Of a DNA stretch of 64,000 nt, positions 52,155-61,146 are shown one piece after another; position 1 is the first letter of the stretch, and every line of letters begins with the position of its first letter. Source of the DNA: Flavivirga aquimarina. GTDB lineage: Bacteria > Bacteroidota > Bacteroidia > Flavobacteriales > Flavobacteriaceae. Both the position numbers and the translations under genes were made by a program. The notes under the pieces are model-generated. The model ran no database searches. It saw nothing but the letters and a program-made list of their open reading frames with translations, and was not told the DNA's origin. The stretch spans positions 62,001 to 126,000 of the forward strand of contig NZ_JAUOEK010000184.1 in NCBI RefSeq assembly GCF_030540835.1, given 5' to 3'.

Positions 52155-54410
52155 TTAGAATTTTAGTGTAACACCTAACAAAAAGTTAGTAGTTGCTTGC
52201 GGGTAGTAAAAATTCTCCGTTATGGCGGCATCTGATGACCCTACAGGTCTATAAAAATAGCTATAGGTATAACCATTGGAAACATATTCTGAATCGAATA
52301 GATTATTCACCAATAAATTAATGCCTATTTCTTTAATCCATTCTGGTTGAATCTTATAGGATACGTTTAAATTATTCACAAAATAAGCATCAATACTTTT
52401 ATCTTCACTGGATGTATTATCCAAATATTGCTTCCCCACATATTTAGACAATAGTGCTATATTTCCATTTTTAATTGGGGAATAGGTTAAGGTACTTCCA
52501 AAAATAACATTTGGAGAAAAGGATATATCTGTGTCTTCAAATTGTGTCACTACTGGTGTATATGAAACGCTTTCAAATGTACTGGGGTTGTATTGCGTAT
52601 CGTAAACCACATAATCAAATTCTTTTATTTTATTTTGGCTAAATGTTGCATTGGCATCAATTCTAAACTGATCGCATATTTTATACCCTGTTTGCAATTC
52701 TATTCCTGCTCTATAACTCTTAGCAACATTTTCTCTTATAGGGCCTCCTACATCATCTAAATCTCCTGTTAGGATCAACTGATCTTTATAATCCATATAA
52801 TACAGATTAGCTATGGCATAAAAATTTTCTTTTCTTAATTTATAACCAAGCTCAAAATCATGGAGTTGTTCTGATTTTGGACGCACTGGGTTTTTAGTTA
52901 AATCATCCCTGTTCGGTTCTCTATTAGCTATGGCATAGGAGCCGTAAATGCTATTATAATTATCTATTGTATATGTTAATCCTAATTTAGGATTGAAAAA
53001 ATCATACGATTCCTTTACATCAATATTTAATAAGTCTGAGCTTGTTCCGACAGATTCATAATCTACTTTTCTATATTGTAAATCTAATAAGGCAAATAAA
53101 TTATTATTTATGTTATACTCTGCTTTAACATAGGTACTATAATCTTTTTTATCTCCATAACTAAAATAGTAATTACTCCTAATAGGAATGGAAGAAGCAA
53201 ACGAATCCCAAATTACTTCTCCAAAATGATCCCCTTTATATGTAGTATAACCTCCTCCTAAATATAAGTTTAGATGTTCCTTTTTATAGTTAAGGGAATA
53301 AACAAACGCATAAAAATTGTTATCTAACCAACGTCTCCTTATAACATCCCCTTGGTCTGATGCGTTTATATTATCAGGGAAATAATCCCCCAATTCTTCA
53401 TCGTCTTTATATTGTTCAAAATATCCTTTTCCTCTGGTAAAATTACCTGAAATATTAGCAGAAAAATAACGGTTAAACTGATGAGATAAATGCAACTGGT
53501 AATGTGTTTGCTGATAGTTATCTACTTCATTATCGTAAGTATAAAAATTATATGTTCTTCCGGAATTTAACAGGTTCTGGGCTTCAGCATCAGAGGGGAA
53601 GTTTCTATCGATAAACGCCTGTATTCCGGCTCTATCATTATCTACAACAGCTTCTGGTGTACCGTACCAAGATTGATAGGTTACTTCTTTTCCGCCAAAA
53701 ACAATAGCCTTTAATGATGTTTTTTCGTTTAAAAATCCTGCTTCTAAATAATACGAATTTAAATCTGCTCTTGCTCTGTCTATATAACCATCACTTTGAA
53801 TATTAGACAACCTTCCTTCTGCATAAAAATTATTTTTAAGTCCAGACCCAATATTAATATTATGCTTTCTCGTTCCAAAACTTCCAATAGCATTTGTAGT
53901 TGTAGCATATCCTTTAGCTGAAGGGTTTAAGGTTTTTAAATTCAGGCTTGCTCCAAAAGCACCCGAACCGTTTGTTGATGTTCCTACCCCTCGTTGTAAT
54001 TGTATGTCTTCTACCGAGGATACAAAATCCGGCATATTAACCCAGAATGTCCCTTGACTTTCTGCATCGTTATAAGGTATACCATTAATGGTTACATTGA
54101 CTCTAGTTGCATCGCTACCACGTACTCTAATGCCTGTATAGCCAACTCCTGCACCGGCATCACTCGTTGTAACTACTGATGGTAATTGGTCTAATAAAAT
54201 GGGTAAGTCCTGACCTAAATTAATAGATTCTAAAGCTTCTTTCGTTACATTGGTAAAAGCAACTGGTGTTTTGTCTTTAGCTCTTGTAGCCGAAAGAAGT
54301 ACTTCATCTAGTTTTTCTGTTTTAGTAGAGTCCTGTTGTTTTTGGTTTTCTTGTGCATTGGCACTGACGAATAACACAAATAGTGCTAAAAAAAGAAATA
54401 AATTTTTCAT
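52155..54410 (-). CDS. TonB-dependent outer-membrane receptor, TPP-riboswitch controlled
   Basis: 751-residue gated barrel receptor. Signal peptide FLFLALFVLFVSANAQ, then a TonB-box-like and plug region (LDEVLLSATRAKDKTPVAFTNVTKE...IRVRGSDATRVNVTINGIPYNDAESQGTFW), and a 22-strand-type barrel ending in aromatic LLGVTLKF. A TPP riboswitch lies just upstream, so expression should fall when thiamine diphosphate is abundant and the likely cargo is thiamine or a thiamine derivative. This matches the riboswitch-linked receptors described by comparative genomics in Bacteroidota. The transport substrate itself is inferred. Confidence 0.92.
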   Translation of the reverse strand: MKNLFLFLALFVLFVSANAQENQKQQDSTKTEKLDEVLLSATRAKDKTPVAFTNVTKEALESINLGQDLPILLDQLPSVVTTSDAGAGVGYTGIRVRGSDATRVNVTINGIPYNDAESQGTFWVNMPDFVSSVEDIQLQRGVGTSTNGSGAFGASLNLKTLNPSAKGYATTTNAIGSFGTRKHNINIGSGLKNNFYAEGRLSNIQSDGYIDRARADLNSYYLEAGFLNEKTSLKAIVFGGKEVTYQSWYGTPEAVVDNDRAGIQAFIDRNFPSDAEAQNLLNSGRTYNFYTYDNEVDNYQQTHYQLHLSHQFNRYFSANISGNFTRGKGYFEQYKDDEELGDYFPDNINASDQGDVIRRRWLDNNFYAFVYSLNYKKEHLNLYLGGGYTTYKGDHFGEVIWDSFASSIPIRSNYYFSYGDKKDYSTYVKAEYNINNNLFALLDLQYRKVDYESVGTSSDLLNIDVKESYDFFNPKLGLTYTIDNYNSIYGSYAIANREPNRDDLTKNPVRPKSEQLHDFELGYKLRKENFYAIANLYYMDYKDQLILTGDLDDVGGPIRENVAKSYRAGIELQTGYKICDQFRIDANATFSQNKIKEFDYVVYDTQYNPSTFESVSYTPVVTQFEDTDISFSPNVIFGSTLTYSPIKNGNIALLSKYVGKQYLDNTSSEDKSIDAYFVNNLNVSYKIQPEWIKEIGINLLVNNLFDSEYVSNGYTYSYFYRPVGSSDAAITENFYYPQATTNFLLGVTLKF

Positions 54411-54548
54411 TACGATTATATAATAATCGAATAAAAAGAGGTTATTATTCTTTGTTGTTAATTATTGGTTTTTTGAACGTTTCACATGAAAAATGCTTTC
54501 ACATTTTTATACTCACTAAAAATATCTTCTGGACATTTTTTGAACGCT

Positions 54549-54626
54549 CGCTTCCCTAAACAGCATTACCTGTTCCAGGTTCATTGGGTATGATCTCAGC
54601 CAAAAAATGGGCACCCCTTTTGAGAA
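54549..54626 (-). promoter_or_regulatory. TPP riboswitch (THI element)
   Basis: On minus the thi-box blocks appear in order: GGGGTGCCC, then GGCTGAGATCATACCC, then GAACCTGGAACAGGTAATGC, and the closing TAGGGAAGC. The 3' end is about 140 bp before the receptor ATG, in the usual leader position. The expression platform is not obvious. Confidence 0.93.
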
Positions 54627-54631
54627 CGTGA

Positions 54632-54639
54632 CAAAGATA
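54632..54639 (-). promoter_or_regulatory. -7 promoter element upstream of the TPP riboswitch
   Basis: TATCTTTG matches TAnnTTTG, about 6 bp before the riboswitch, so the transcript would start at or near its 5' helix. Confidence 0.6.
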
Positions 54640-54679
54640 TGTTAGATTTTAGAATTACGATTAACGATTGATGATTTTT

Positions 54680-55087
54680 TTAATCTAAATCGGGCTTTTT
54701 TCTATTTGCTTTTTTATCAGAAAGAATACGTTTATTTTTTAATCGTTTTCTAATAACGGATTTAGGAATTTTAGTAGGGACACGTTTTTTTTGCTCAACT
54801 AACCCTAAACGGATTAATTTTATAAAACGCTTAATAACAAGTTCTTTGTTTTTATGTTGACTGCGACTTTCGTCACATTGTAAAATTAAAACACCTTCTT
54901 TGGTTAATCTATGTTGCAGTTTATTTTGTAAACGTTCTTTTTCTTCTTCACTTAATGCAAGCGATTCTGCTAAATTAAAAGTTAGCTCAATTTTTGAAGA
55001 TACTTTATTAACATGTTGTCCGCCATTACCCGAGCTTCTAATTGCTTTAAAGTTTAATTCTTGTAATAGGGTTGCTTCATTAAACAT
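54680..55087 (-). CDS. arfB: Alternative ribosome-rescue factor / peptidyl-tRNA hydrolase ArfB
   Basis: 135-residue class I release-factor-like hydrolase that frees stalled ribosomes. The GGQ catalytic motif is in FKAIRSSGNGGQHVNKVSSKIEL. The basic C-terminal tail (KKRVPTKIPKSVIRKRLKNKR) that reaches into the mRNA channel is present. There is no codon-recognition domain, which separates it from RF1/RF2. It overlaps the DUF4301 gene by 8 bp. Confidence 0.92.
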   Translation of the reverse strand: MFNEATLLQELNFKAIRSSGNGGQHVNKVSSKIELTFNLAESLALSEEEKERLQNKLQHRLTKEGVLILQCDESRSQHKNKELVIKRFIKLIRLGLVEQKKRVPTKIPKSVIRKRLKNKRILSDKKANRKKPDLD

Positions 55088-56645
55088 TATTGTATGTGAC
55101 TTGGTGTGCTGGTTTTAGCAAATCGTTAACTGTTTTTACAGGGTTAAATGTTTCTAAAGGAACTTCAACAAAAATAGAATTCCAATATGCCATACTACCA
55201 TTCCATAATCCAGGAAGTTCCAGTGCTTTTATATCTATGCCATTTTGTGTTTTCATGGTTATAAAAGCTGCTTCTGGATCTACAAATTCTTTAAGGTTAA
55301 ATTTTTCTCCTTTATAGTTTTTAACACCACAGACTAAATCTGTTGGATTAAAATGAGTTGCATTTTTTACAATATCTTGTTGCTCTTGATCTTCAATATT
55401 AATTTGAGCAAATTCAACTATTTGTAGCGATATATCTCCACTATCGTCTTTTACCCAAAATGGACCTCCTCCAGGTTCTCCTTCATTTTTAACCATACCA
55501 CATACTCTAATCGGACGGTTTAGTTTTTTCCTTAAATATGTTCTTTTTTCTTCTAACGTAAAGTCTTCAAAATCCTCACTAATAGCTACATTTATCTTAC
55601 CAGACAAAAACAACGTAATTTCAAGCAGCTCTTCTTCTAAAACGACTTCATCTTCCAGTTTATGTAAAAATGAATAAACCTGCTCTTGAGCTTTCACTAG
55701 AATACCTGCAAGCAATTTTTTATACTCGGAAACTTCAACGTTTTTATTAGAAACTACAATATTATCGACATTCTTGATAAAAATAATATCGTTATTTAAA
55801 TCGTTTAAGTTTTCTAATAATGCACCATGTCCTGCCGGCCTAAATAAAATAGAATCATCTTCATTTCTAAAAATTTCACCATCTGTGGTTAGCGCAACTG
55901 TTTCTGTTGCTTCTTTTTGATATGAAAACGATACATTAAATGACGCGTTTGTTTCTTCTTCTAACGTGCCTTTAATCTTATCCAATTCGTCGGTAAAATA
56001 ATTATGATGCTTTTCTGAAACCGTAAAATGAAGATTCGCTTTCTTATTTGATGATGCATACAAGGTCGACTCAAATAAATGTTCTTGAAAAGCGGTTATC
56101 ACAGTATCTTCATATTTATGAAAAGGGAGTAAGCCTTTTGGTAAAAAACTATAATTAAGGCCATTTTCATCTAAAATAGTTTTTACAATTTCTAGATATT
56201 TTTCACTTTCAGATAAATCATCAAAATTTGAATGTTCCTGCTTAGCTTTGGATATGACTTGATGATAAAATGGAAAATTTCCCAAATTAGAAACAAATGT
56301 TTTAATCAATGTATCATTGTTTCTTTCTGCATAATTTTCGATACTTTCTTTTGAAGGGTTAAAGTTTTTTAAAAACTGAAATAAAAACTTAAACATTCTT
56401 GTTGCTGCTCCTGAAGCCGGTACAAACTTTAGGGTAGATAAATGATCTTGTTTTGATTCATATAATTCGATAAAATCTTTTTTTTCGCTTTTACTATAAC
56501 ATTCAATACCTCTCCCTATAGTTGCCGCAGCTACTAGATTAGAATAGGACATCCCGTTTTTTATACGTGCTACCTGAGATCCAACTTGATCTACAGTAAT
56601 GCCTTTATTTTGTATTTGTTGAATATCTTTTTCTTTATACATCAA
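55080..56645 (-). CDS. DUF4301 family protein
   Basis: 521-residue cytoplasmic protein of the DUF4301 family; function unknown. The conserved segments are FVPASGAATRMFKFLFQFL (sugar-nucleotidyltransferase-like in appearance), ILFRPAGHGALLENLNDL and a C-terminal RVCGMVKNEGEPGGGPFWV. The glycine-rich start and the phosphate-binding-like motif suggest a nucleotidyltransferase-related fold, but that is inference. It lies between the NadR-like kinase (adjacent, no gap) and ArfB (8-bp overlap). Confidence 0.85.
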   Translation of the reverse strand: MMYKEKDIQQIQNKGITVDQVGSQVARIKNGMSYSNLVAAATIGRGIECYSKSEKKDFIELYESKQDHLSTLKFVPASGAATRMFKFLFQFLKNFNPSKESIENYAERNNDTLIKTFVSNLGNFPFYHQVISKAKQEHSNFDDLSESEKYLEIVKTILDENGLNYSFLPKGLLPFHKYEDTVITAFQEHLFESTLYASSNKKANLHFTVSEKHHNYFTDELDKIKGTLEEETNASFNVSFSYQKEATETVALTTDGEIFRNEDDSILFRPAGHGALLENLNDLNNDIIFIKNVDNIVVSNKNVEVSEYKKLLAGILVKAQEQVYSFLHKLEDEVVLEEELLEITLFLSGKINVAISEDFEDFTLEEKRTYLRKKLNRPIRVCGMVKNEGEPGGGPFWVKDDSGDISLQIVEFAQINIEDQEQQDIVKNATHFNPTDLVCGVKNYKGEKFNLKEFVDPEAAFITMKTQNGIDIKALELPGLWNGSMAYWNSIFVEVPLETFNPVKTVNDLLKPAHQVTYNNV

Positions 56646-57209
56646 TTATCTTTTTAATAATTTATCTATATGCCTTACCGCTGTTTTTAGGCGTTCTTTT
56701 TTGTTCCCTTTCAACAACACATAAGGTTTTTTACTTTTTATTAATTCATTTTGAAAAGCTTCAAACATGGCTTCTCTGTGCTCTGGTTTATCTCGTAAGT
56801 CATCAGCCTCCCAAGGCGTGTCAATATACGTTAAAAAATACATATTGTAAGTATTTTCTAACGCGTATTTTTCAAGAATGGGGTCACAACTCCCTAAATA
56901 GTAGGCTTCTGAATATACTTTCGTTTCTAATAAATCGGTATCACAGATTAAAACCGAGTCTGTTTTTTTAGCCAACTCATTTTCAAGTTTTATCTGTCCT
57001 TCTGCAATGGGTAATAAATCCTCCGGTTCGCAGGTTTTACGTTCGTTATTCCATTTGTTTTGAAGATATTCTCGCGCATATTCGGGCACCCAAACAGAAT
57101 TGTAATGTCTTGACAACTGCTTTGAGAGTGTTGTTTTCCCAGTAGATTCCGGGCCAAACAAAACGACTTTTATACAGTTTGCTGGTTGCTGTTTATACTT
57201 TTCTTCCAT
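56646..57209 (-). CDS. NadR-like P-loop ATPase/kinase
   Basis: 187-residue P-loop protein of the NadR kinase-domain type. Walker A is FGPESTGKTTLSKQL (about 18-32). The following VWVPEYAREYLQNKW and the late LICDTDLLETKVYSEAY match nicotinamide riboside kinases of the NadR family. It is encoded next to a PnuC-type transporter (40-bp overlap), and could phosphorylate imported nicotinamide riboside. The upstream thiamine-binding gene makes a thiamine role the alternative. Confidence 0.82.
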   Translation of the reverse strand: MEEKYKQQPANCIKVVLFGPESTGKTTLSKQLSRHYNSVWVPEYAREYLQNKWNNERKTCEPEDLLPIAEGQIKLENELAKKTDSVLICDTDLLETKVYSEAYYLGSCDPILEKYALENTYNMYFLTYIDTPWEADDLRDKPEHREAMFEAFQNELIKSKKPYVLLKGNKKERLKTAVRHIDKLLKR

Positions 57210-57802
57210 GCTAAATAACCAAATATAGCTATAAATGTAAATCCTAAATATTGAAAGCTGGTAAATGTAAACCCTTTATAAAAATATAGCGGTATAGATA
57301 TTAGATCTCCTATAATCCAAAAAATCCAATTTTCTAACTTTCTTCTTGCCATTAACCACATGCCTACAAAAAATATGGCTGTTGTAAGCGTGTCAATATA
57401 AGCAACCCAACTTGTCCACTTATCAAAAGTCTTATATACCAAAAACACAAACAATAAGGTTCCCAAAAATATGAGTATACTAATTTTTTTTTCTTCGATT
57501 GTTGTTCTGGAAATTGGAGTTACATGGGTTTCATCTATTTTTCTTGTCCAAATATACCAACCATAAACGCTCATTATAAAATAATATCCGTTTATCATCA
57601 TATCTCCTAAAAGTTCCCACTTGAATAATAAATACACAAATATTATGGTGCTTATCATTCCTGTTGGAAAAACCAAGACTTTATTTTGTTTTGAATACCA
57701 AACAGAAAGAAATCCGAAAATAATTGCTATTACTTCTAATAAGACATCAATCGTTTCATATTCTGAATACTGTCCGAAAAAAAACTCAAAAATGGGGTTC
57801 AT
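57170..57802 (-). CDS. PnuC-family vitamin transporter (nicotinamide riboside or thiamine)
   Basis: 210-residue membrane protein with about seven helices. The PnuC signature WLMARRKLENWIFWIIGD is at about 148-165, with TGMISTIIFVYLLFKWELLGDMMINGYYF earlier. PnuC proteins take up unphosphorylated vitamins that are trapped by a kinase. Here the neighbours are a NadR-like kinase and a thiamine-binding protein, so the substrate may be nicotinamide riboside or thiamine (PnuT). There is no riboswitch directly upstream. Confidence 0.88.
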   Translation of the reverse strand: MNPIFEFFFGQYSEYETIDVLLEVIAIIFGFLSVWYSKQNKVLVFPTGMISTIIFVYLLFKWELLGDMMINGYYFIMSVYGWYIWTRKIDETHVTPISRTTIEEKKISILIFLGTLLFVFLVYKTFDKWTSWVAYIDTLTTAIFFVGMWLMARRKLENWIFWIIGDLISIPLYFYKGFTFTSFQYLGFTFIAIFGYLAWKKSINSNQQTV

Positions 57803-58046
57803 AATCGTATCTGTCCGATTTTACAATTTTCATATGTAACAAGCCTCTTTCAATAAGCTCAAAAGCTTCTTTTATTTCTACAGTTAGTAGTTTCATCACC
57901 TCATCATAATTACCATAAACCTGAGTACTTAATGGGTTTTCCAGAACCTTGAGATTAGATGCTCTTAATTTTTTAATAAAATGAATAATGGCAGGTTCGA
58001 AATCGTCCTGCAATGGTGTCATGGTTAATTCTACTGATATTTTCAT
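57786..58046 (-). CDS. Thiamine-binding protein family (MTH1187/YkoF-like)
   Basis: 86-residue ferredoxin-like protein of the thiamine-binding family: KISVELTMTPLQDDFEPAIIHFI, LENPLSTQVYGNYDEVM and HMKIVKSDRYDYEPHF. Family members bind thiamine. It overlaps the PnuC-type gene by 17 bp. The start codon sits at the edge of a hairpin-repeat element, whose end supplies the purine-rich AGAGGG ribosome-binding region. Confidence 0.82.
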   Translation of the reverse strand: MKISVELTMTPLQDDFEPAIIHFIKKLRASNLKVLENPLSTQVYGNYDEVMKLLTVEIKEAFELIERGLLHMKIVKSDRYDYEPHF

Positions 58047-58158
58047 TCCCTCTTATTCTCCCCGAGGGGAGAAATATTATGTTAAACTTAATCTATAATT
58101 TGTTATATCCTCATTTTATTTTTCCCCTTTGGGGAAATGTCCAACGGACAATGGGGAT
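58046..58158. mobile_element. Empty MITE-like pair of the C/G hairpin repeat
   Basis: The left copy (plus) has head TTCCCTCTTATT, hairpin CTCCCC-GA-GGGGAG and tail AAATA. The right copy (read on minus) has head ATCCCCATTGTCC, an extra TGTCC/GGACA arm, hairpin TTTCCCC-AAA-GGGGAAA and an A/T tail. Heads point outward and tails inward, as in the leuS element, but the spacer is only about 45 bp of AT-rich DNA. Confidence 0.65.
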
Positions 58159-58877
58159 CGTAAATCGTCGAAAAACGATTCGTCTTCTTCAAAAGCTGTG
58201 CCTATAACTACCAAATCGACTCCGGCATTATATGCGCTTTCTATTTGTTTTTTATTTTTAATACCTCCTCCAACTATTAATGGAATATTTAGTGCTTCTT
58301 TAACTTTCGAAATAATCTCTTTTGAGACTGCAAGCTTTGCACCGCTTCCTGCTTCTAAATAAATCAATTTCATTCCAAGCAACTCCCCTGCTTTTGCAGT
58401 ATCAACTATATATTGAATATTAGCTCTTGATAGCGGTTCTGTACCTGTTACTCTTTCAACGGCAGTTTCTTTACCGCTTTCAATTAAAATATAACCTGTT
58501 GAAATGACATCAAGATTCGTTTCTTCTAATTTCGAAATGGATGCTATATGTTTACCTATTAAATATTCGGGATTTCTTCCCGAAATTAAAGAGAGAAATA
58601 AAATGGCGTCTGCCTTTCCTGTTATTTGTGTGACATCCCCAGGAAATAGCACAACTGGGCATTTTGTATATTTCTTTATTTCTTCAACTAAAGTTTCTGT
58701 AGTATTTTCATCAACAGTACTCCCTCCAACAAAAATATGTGTTGTTACAGATGCATTTACTTTTTCAATAAAACTCGGTACTTTTTCAAACACCATTTTA
58801 TCCGGGTCTATTAAAACAGCAAGCCCTTTTTCCTTTTTAGAAATTGATGCTAATATATCTTTATAAATAGTCTTCAT
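58116..58877 (-). CDS. Geranylgeranylglyceryl-phosphate synthase family protein (PcrB/GGGPS)
   Basis: 253-residue TIM-barrel prenyltransferase that joins a polyprenyl diphosphate to glycerol-1-phosphate. Motifs: KGLAVLIDPDKM at the start, THIFVGGSTVDEN, VVLFPGDVTQI, MKLIYLEAGSGA and PLIVGGGIKNKKQIESA. The group II Bacteroidota type is known to form hexamers. The end RSPLSVGHFPKGEK is encoded by the right copy of the MITE-like element, with the stop codon in its spacer, so the native C-terminus was probably replaced. It lies after the PPTase gene with a 0-bp gap. Confidence 0.92.
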   Translation of the reverse strand: MKTIYKDILASISKKEKGLAVLIDPDKMVFEKVPSFIEKVNASVTTHIFVGGSTVDENTTETLVEEIKKYTKCPVVLFPGDVTQITGKADAILFLSLISGRNPEYLIGKHIASISKLEETNLDVISTGYILIESGKETAVERVTGTEPLSRANIQYIVDTAKAGELLGMKLIYLEAGSGAKLAVSKEIISKVKEALNIPLIVGGGIKNKKQIESAYNAGVDLVVIGTAFEEDESFFDDLRSPLSVGHFPKGEK

Positions 58878-59504
58878 TTAAGCAATGGCATAAGCACAGG
58901 TAAAACCTTCAAAGGTTAAAAAGTCAATGTTATAGCGGTACTTCTTTGTTTTATAATCAATCCAAGCCACAGTTTCATTATCAATATTAGAAAACGGAAT
59001 TACCAAACAATGTTGTTGAAAACTTAATCCGGGAGTAGCAAATAACTTATACAATGATTCTTTTATGCACCAAATGGCAGTTAGTTTCTTTATATAGCCT
59101 TCATCATTTTCTTTTAAGTAACTCTTCTCATAATCAATAAACTTATGAGCTATAATAGTAATTTTATCTCTTTGTTTTTCAACATCTATTCCAACTATCA
59201 AGTCACTAACAATAACTGCTGAAAAATGAAACGAATGTGTAATGGAAATTTGCTTTCCGTCTTGTAAATGAGGTTTACCGTTTTCATCGTAAAATAAATC
59301 TGAATCTTGATATCCAAATTCAGCTAATAAACATCGAACACTTAAAAACCCACGTTGATGCATATTACTTTTCATTCTTAAAACACGTTCTAAACTTTCG
59401 GGTGTTAAGTCTATGGACTGTATTAAGTCATCATAAGATTCTTCAATCTTCCAGATTTTAACCGTAGTTTGCGAATTTGGGTTTATAGTTTTATAAAGAG
59501 GCAT
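58878..59504 (-). CDS. 4'-phosphopantetheinyl transferase superfamily protein
   Basis: 208-residue transferase that loads carrier proteins with the CoA-derived arm. The two magnesium and CoA motifs are present: VGIDVEKQRDKI and WCIKESLYKLF. At this length it is the Sfp/AcpT type and not the short AcpS. It is the first gene of the dense minus-strand operon, directly followed by the GGGPS-type gene. The carrier-protein target is not visible. Confidence 0.92.
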   Translation of the reverse strand: MPLYKTINPNSQTTVKIWKIEESYDDLIQSIDLTPESLERVLRMKSNMHQRGFLSVRCLLAEFGYQDSDLFYDENGKPHLQDGKQISITHSFHFSAVIVSDLIVGIDVEKQRDKITIIAHKFIDYEKSYLKENDEGYIKKLTAIWCIKESLYKLFATPGLSFQQHCLVIPFSNIDNETVAWIDYKTKKYRYNIDFLTFEGFTCAYAIA

Positions 59505-59527
59505 TTACTTTTCTAAAAGTTATTAGT

Positions 59528-59535
59528 TATCTTTG
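59528..59535 (+). promoter_or_regulatory. -7 promoter element for ahcY
   Basis: TATCTTTG matches TAnnTTTG, about 100 bp upstream of the ahcY ATG. The leader shows no riboswitch that I recognise. Confidence 0.5.
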
Positions 59536-59635
59536 CAATTCCTAATTAGGGTTGTGTTTTTTGATAAGCGAATTTAACTATTTAAGTGCTAATCACAATC
59601 TTGTTTGGATTTAAAAATAAAAAGAAACTATTGAT

Positions 59636-60952
59636 ATGAGTACAAAAACAATTCCTTATGTGGCTAGCAAAGTAAAAGATATTTCACTTGCTGACTGGGG
59701 GCGAAAAGAAATAGAATTAGCCGAAGCAGAAATGCCTGGTTTAATGAGTCTTCGTGAAGAATATAAAGATTCTCAACCTCTGAAAGGTGCCAGAATTGCC
59801 GGATGTTTACATATGACAATTCAAACGGCGGTTTTAATTGAAACTTTACAGGCTTTAGGGGCAGAAGTTACTTGGAGTTCTTGTAACATATTCTCAACTC
59901 AAGATCAAGCTGCTGCTGCCATTGCTGCTGCCGGAACTGCTGTTTACGCATGGAAAGACATGACAGAAGAAGAGTTTGATTGGTGTATAGAACAAACACT
60001 TTTCTTTGGTGAAGATAGACAACCTCTTAATATGATACTTGACGATGGTGGTGATTTAACTAATATGGTTTTAGATAAATATCCAGAATTAGCTACTGGA
60101 ATTAACGGTTTATCTGAAGAAACCACAACTGGTGTTCACAGACTTTATGAGCGTGTTAAAAATGGTACGTTACCAATGCCTGCTATTAATGTGAACGACT
60201 CGGTTACAAAATCGAAATTCGATAACAAATATGGTTGTAAAGAAAGTGCTGTAGATGCGATTCGTCGTGCTACTGATATTATGTTAGCTGGAAAACGTGT
60301 TACTGTTTGTGGTTATGGTGATGTTGGTAAAGGTACTGCGGCCTCTTTTAAAGGTGCTGGTAGTATTGTAACGATTACAGAAATAGATCCTATATGTGCT
60401 TTACAGGCAGCTATGGACGGTTTTGAAGTTAAAAAACTAGAAACTGTTATTGGTAATACTGATATTGTAATTACAACAACAGGAAATAAAGATATTGTTC
60501 AAGGACGCCATTTTGAAGCTTTAAAAGACAAAGCCATTGTTTGTAACATTGGACATTTTGATAATGAAATTGATATGGCCTGGTTAAACGATAATCACGG
60601 ACATACAAAAAATACGATTAAACCTCAGGTAGATAAATATACCGTAAACGGAAAAGATATTATTATTCTTGCCGAGGGTCGTTTGGTAAACTTAGGTTGT
60701 GCTACAGGGCATCCAAGTTTTGTAATGAGTAACTCATTTACTAACCAAACCTTAGCACAAATAGAGCTTTGGAATAATGCTGATGCTTACAAAAATGAGG
60801 TATATATGCTACCAAAAGCCTTAGATGAAAAAGTAGCTAAATTACACTTAGCCAAAATTGGTGTGGAACTTACTGAACTTCGTGAGGAACAAGCAAGTTA
60901 TATTGGTGTAACGGTTGAAGGTCCTTTTAAACCTGAGCATTACAGGTATTAA
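59636..60952 (+). CDS. ahcY: Adenosylhomocysteinase
   Basis: Hydrolyses S-adenosylhomocysteine to adenosine and homocysteine, clearing the inhibitor made by methyltransferases. 438 residues. The N-terminal [23 protein letters not shown], the catalytic [11 protein letters not shown] region, the NAD-binding [17 protein letters not shown] and the C-terminal [11 protein letters not shown] are all in place. It has a TAnnTTTG promoter element and its own terminator, so it is a single-gene unit. It borders the restriction-modification island. Confidence 0.97.
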   Translation: MSTKTIPYVASKVKDISLADWGRKEIELAEAEMPGLMSLREEYKDSQPLKGARIAGCLHMTIQTAVLIETLQALGAEVTWSSCNIFSTQDQAAAAIAAAGTAVYAWKDMTEEEFDWCIEQTLFFGEDRQPLNMILDDGGDLTNMVLDKYPELATGINGLSEETTTGVHRLYERVKNGTLPMPAINVNDSVTKSKFDNKYGCKESAVDAIRRATDIMLAGKRVTVCGYGDVGKGTAASFKGAGSIVTITEIDPICALQAAMDGFEVKKLETVIGNTDIVITTTGNKDIVQGRHFEALKDKAIVCNIGHFDNEIDMAWLNDNHGHTKNTIKPQVDKYTVNGKDIIILAEGRLVNLGCATGHPSFVMSNSFTNQTLAQIELWNNADAYKNEVYMLPKALDEKVAKLHLAKIGVELTELREEQASYIGVTVEGPFKPEHYRY

Positions 60953-61023
60953 TATCATTCCCACAACATGTACTGAACTTGTTTCAGCAAGGTGGAAATC
61001 TTATTAATTGAATTGAAACTAAT

Positions 61024-61055
61024 AGAAAAATCCCAGACAATGTTTGGGATTTTTC
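61024..61055 (+). terminator. Terminator after ahcY
   Basis: AAAAATCCCA and TGGGATTTTT-type arms pair around GACAATGTT, followed by T residues. Confidence 0.75.
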
Positions 61056-61113
61056 TATTGTGAACAACTTAATTTAAGATTTATTTTTTTGTTTTAAATA
61101 TTGTTTTATTTTT

Positions 61114-61146
61114 ATAACCATATATAAGGTTGTATAATATGGTTAT
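61114..61146 (+). promoter_or_regulatory. Inverted repeat across the methyltransferase start codon (putative operator)
   Basis: ATAACCATAT (61114-61123) and ATATGGTTAT (61137-61146) are perfect inverted 10-bp arms with a 13-bp gap. Inside is AACC...GGTT. The ATG (61139) is in the right arm. Confidence 0.5.

Noticed and set aside
59536-59635. SAH or SAM riboswitch in the ahcY leader
   Set aside because: The 100-base leader is AT-rich, and I could not identify the conserved helices or motifs of either class.
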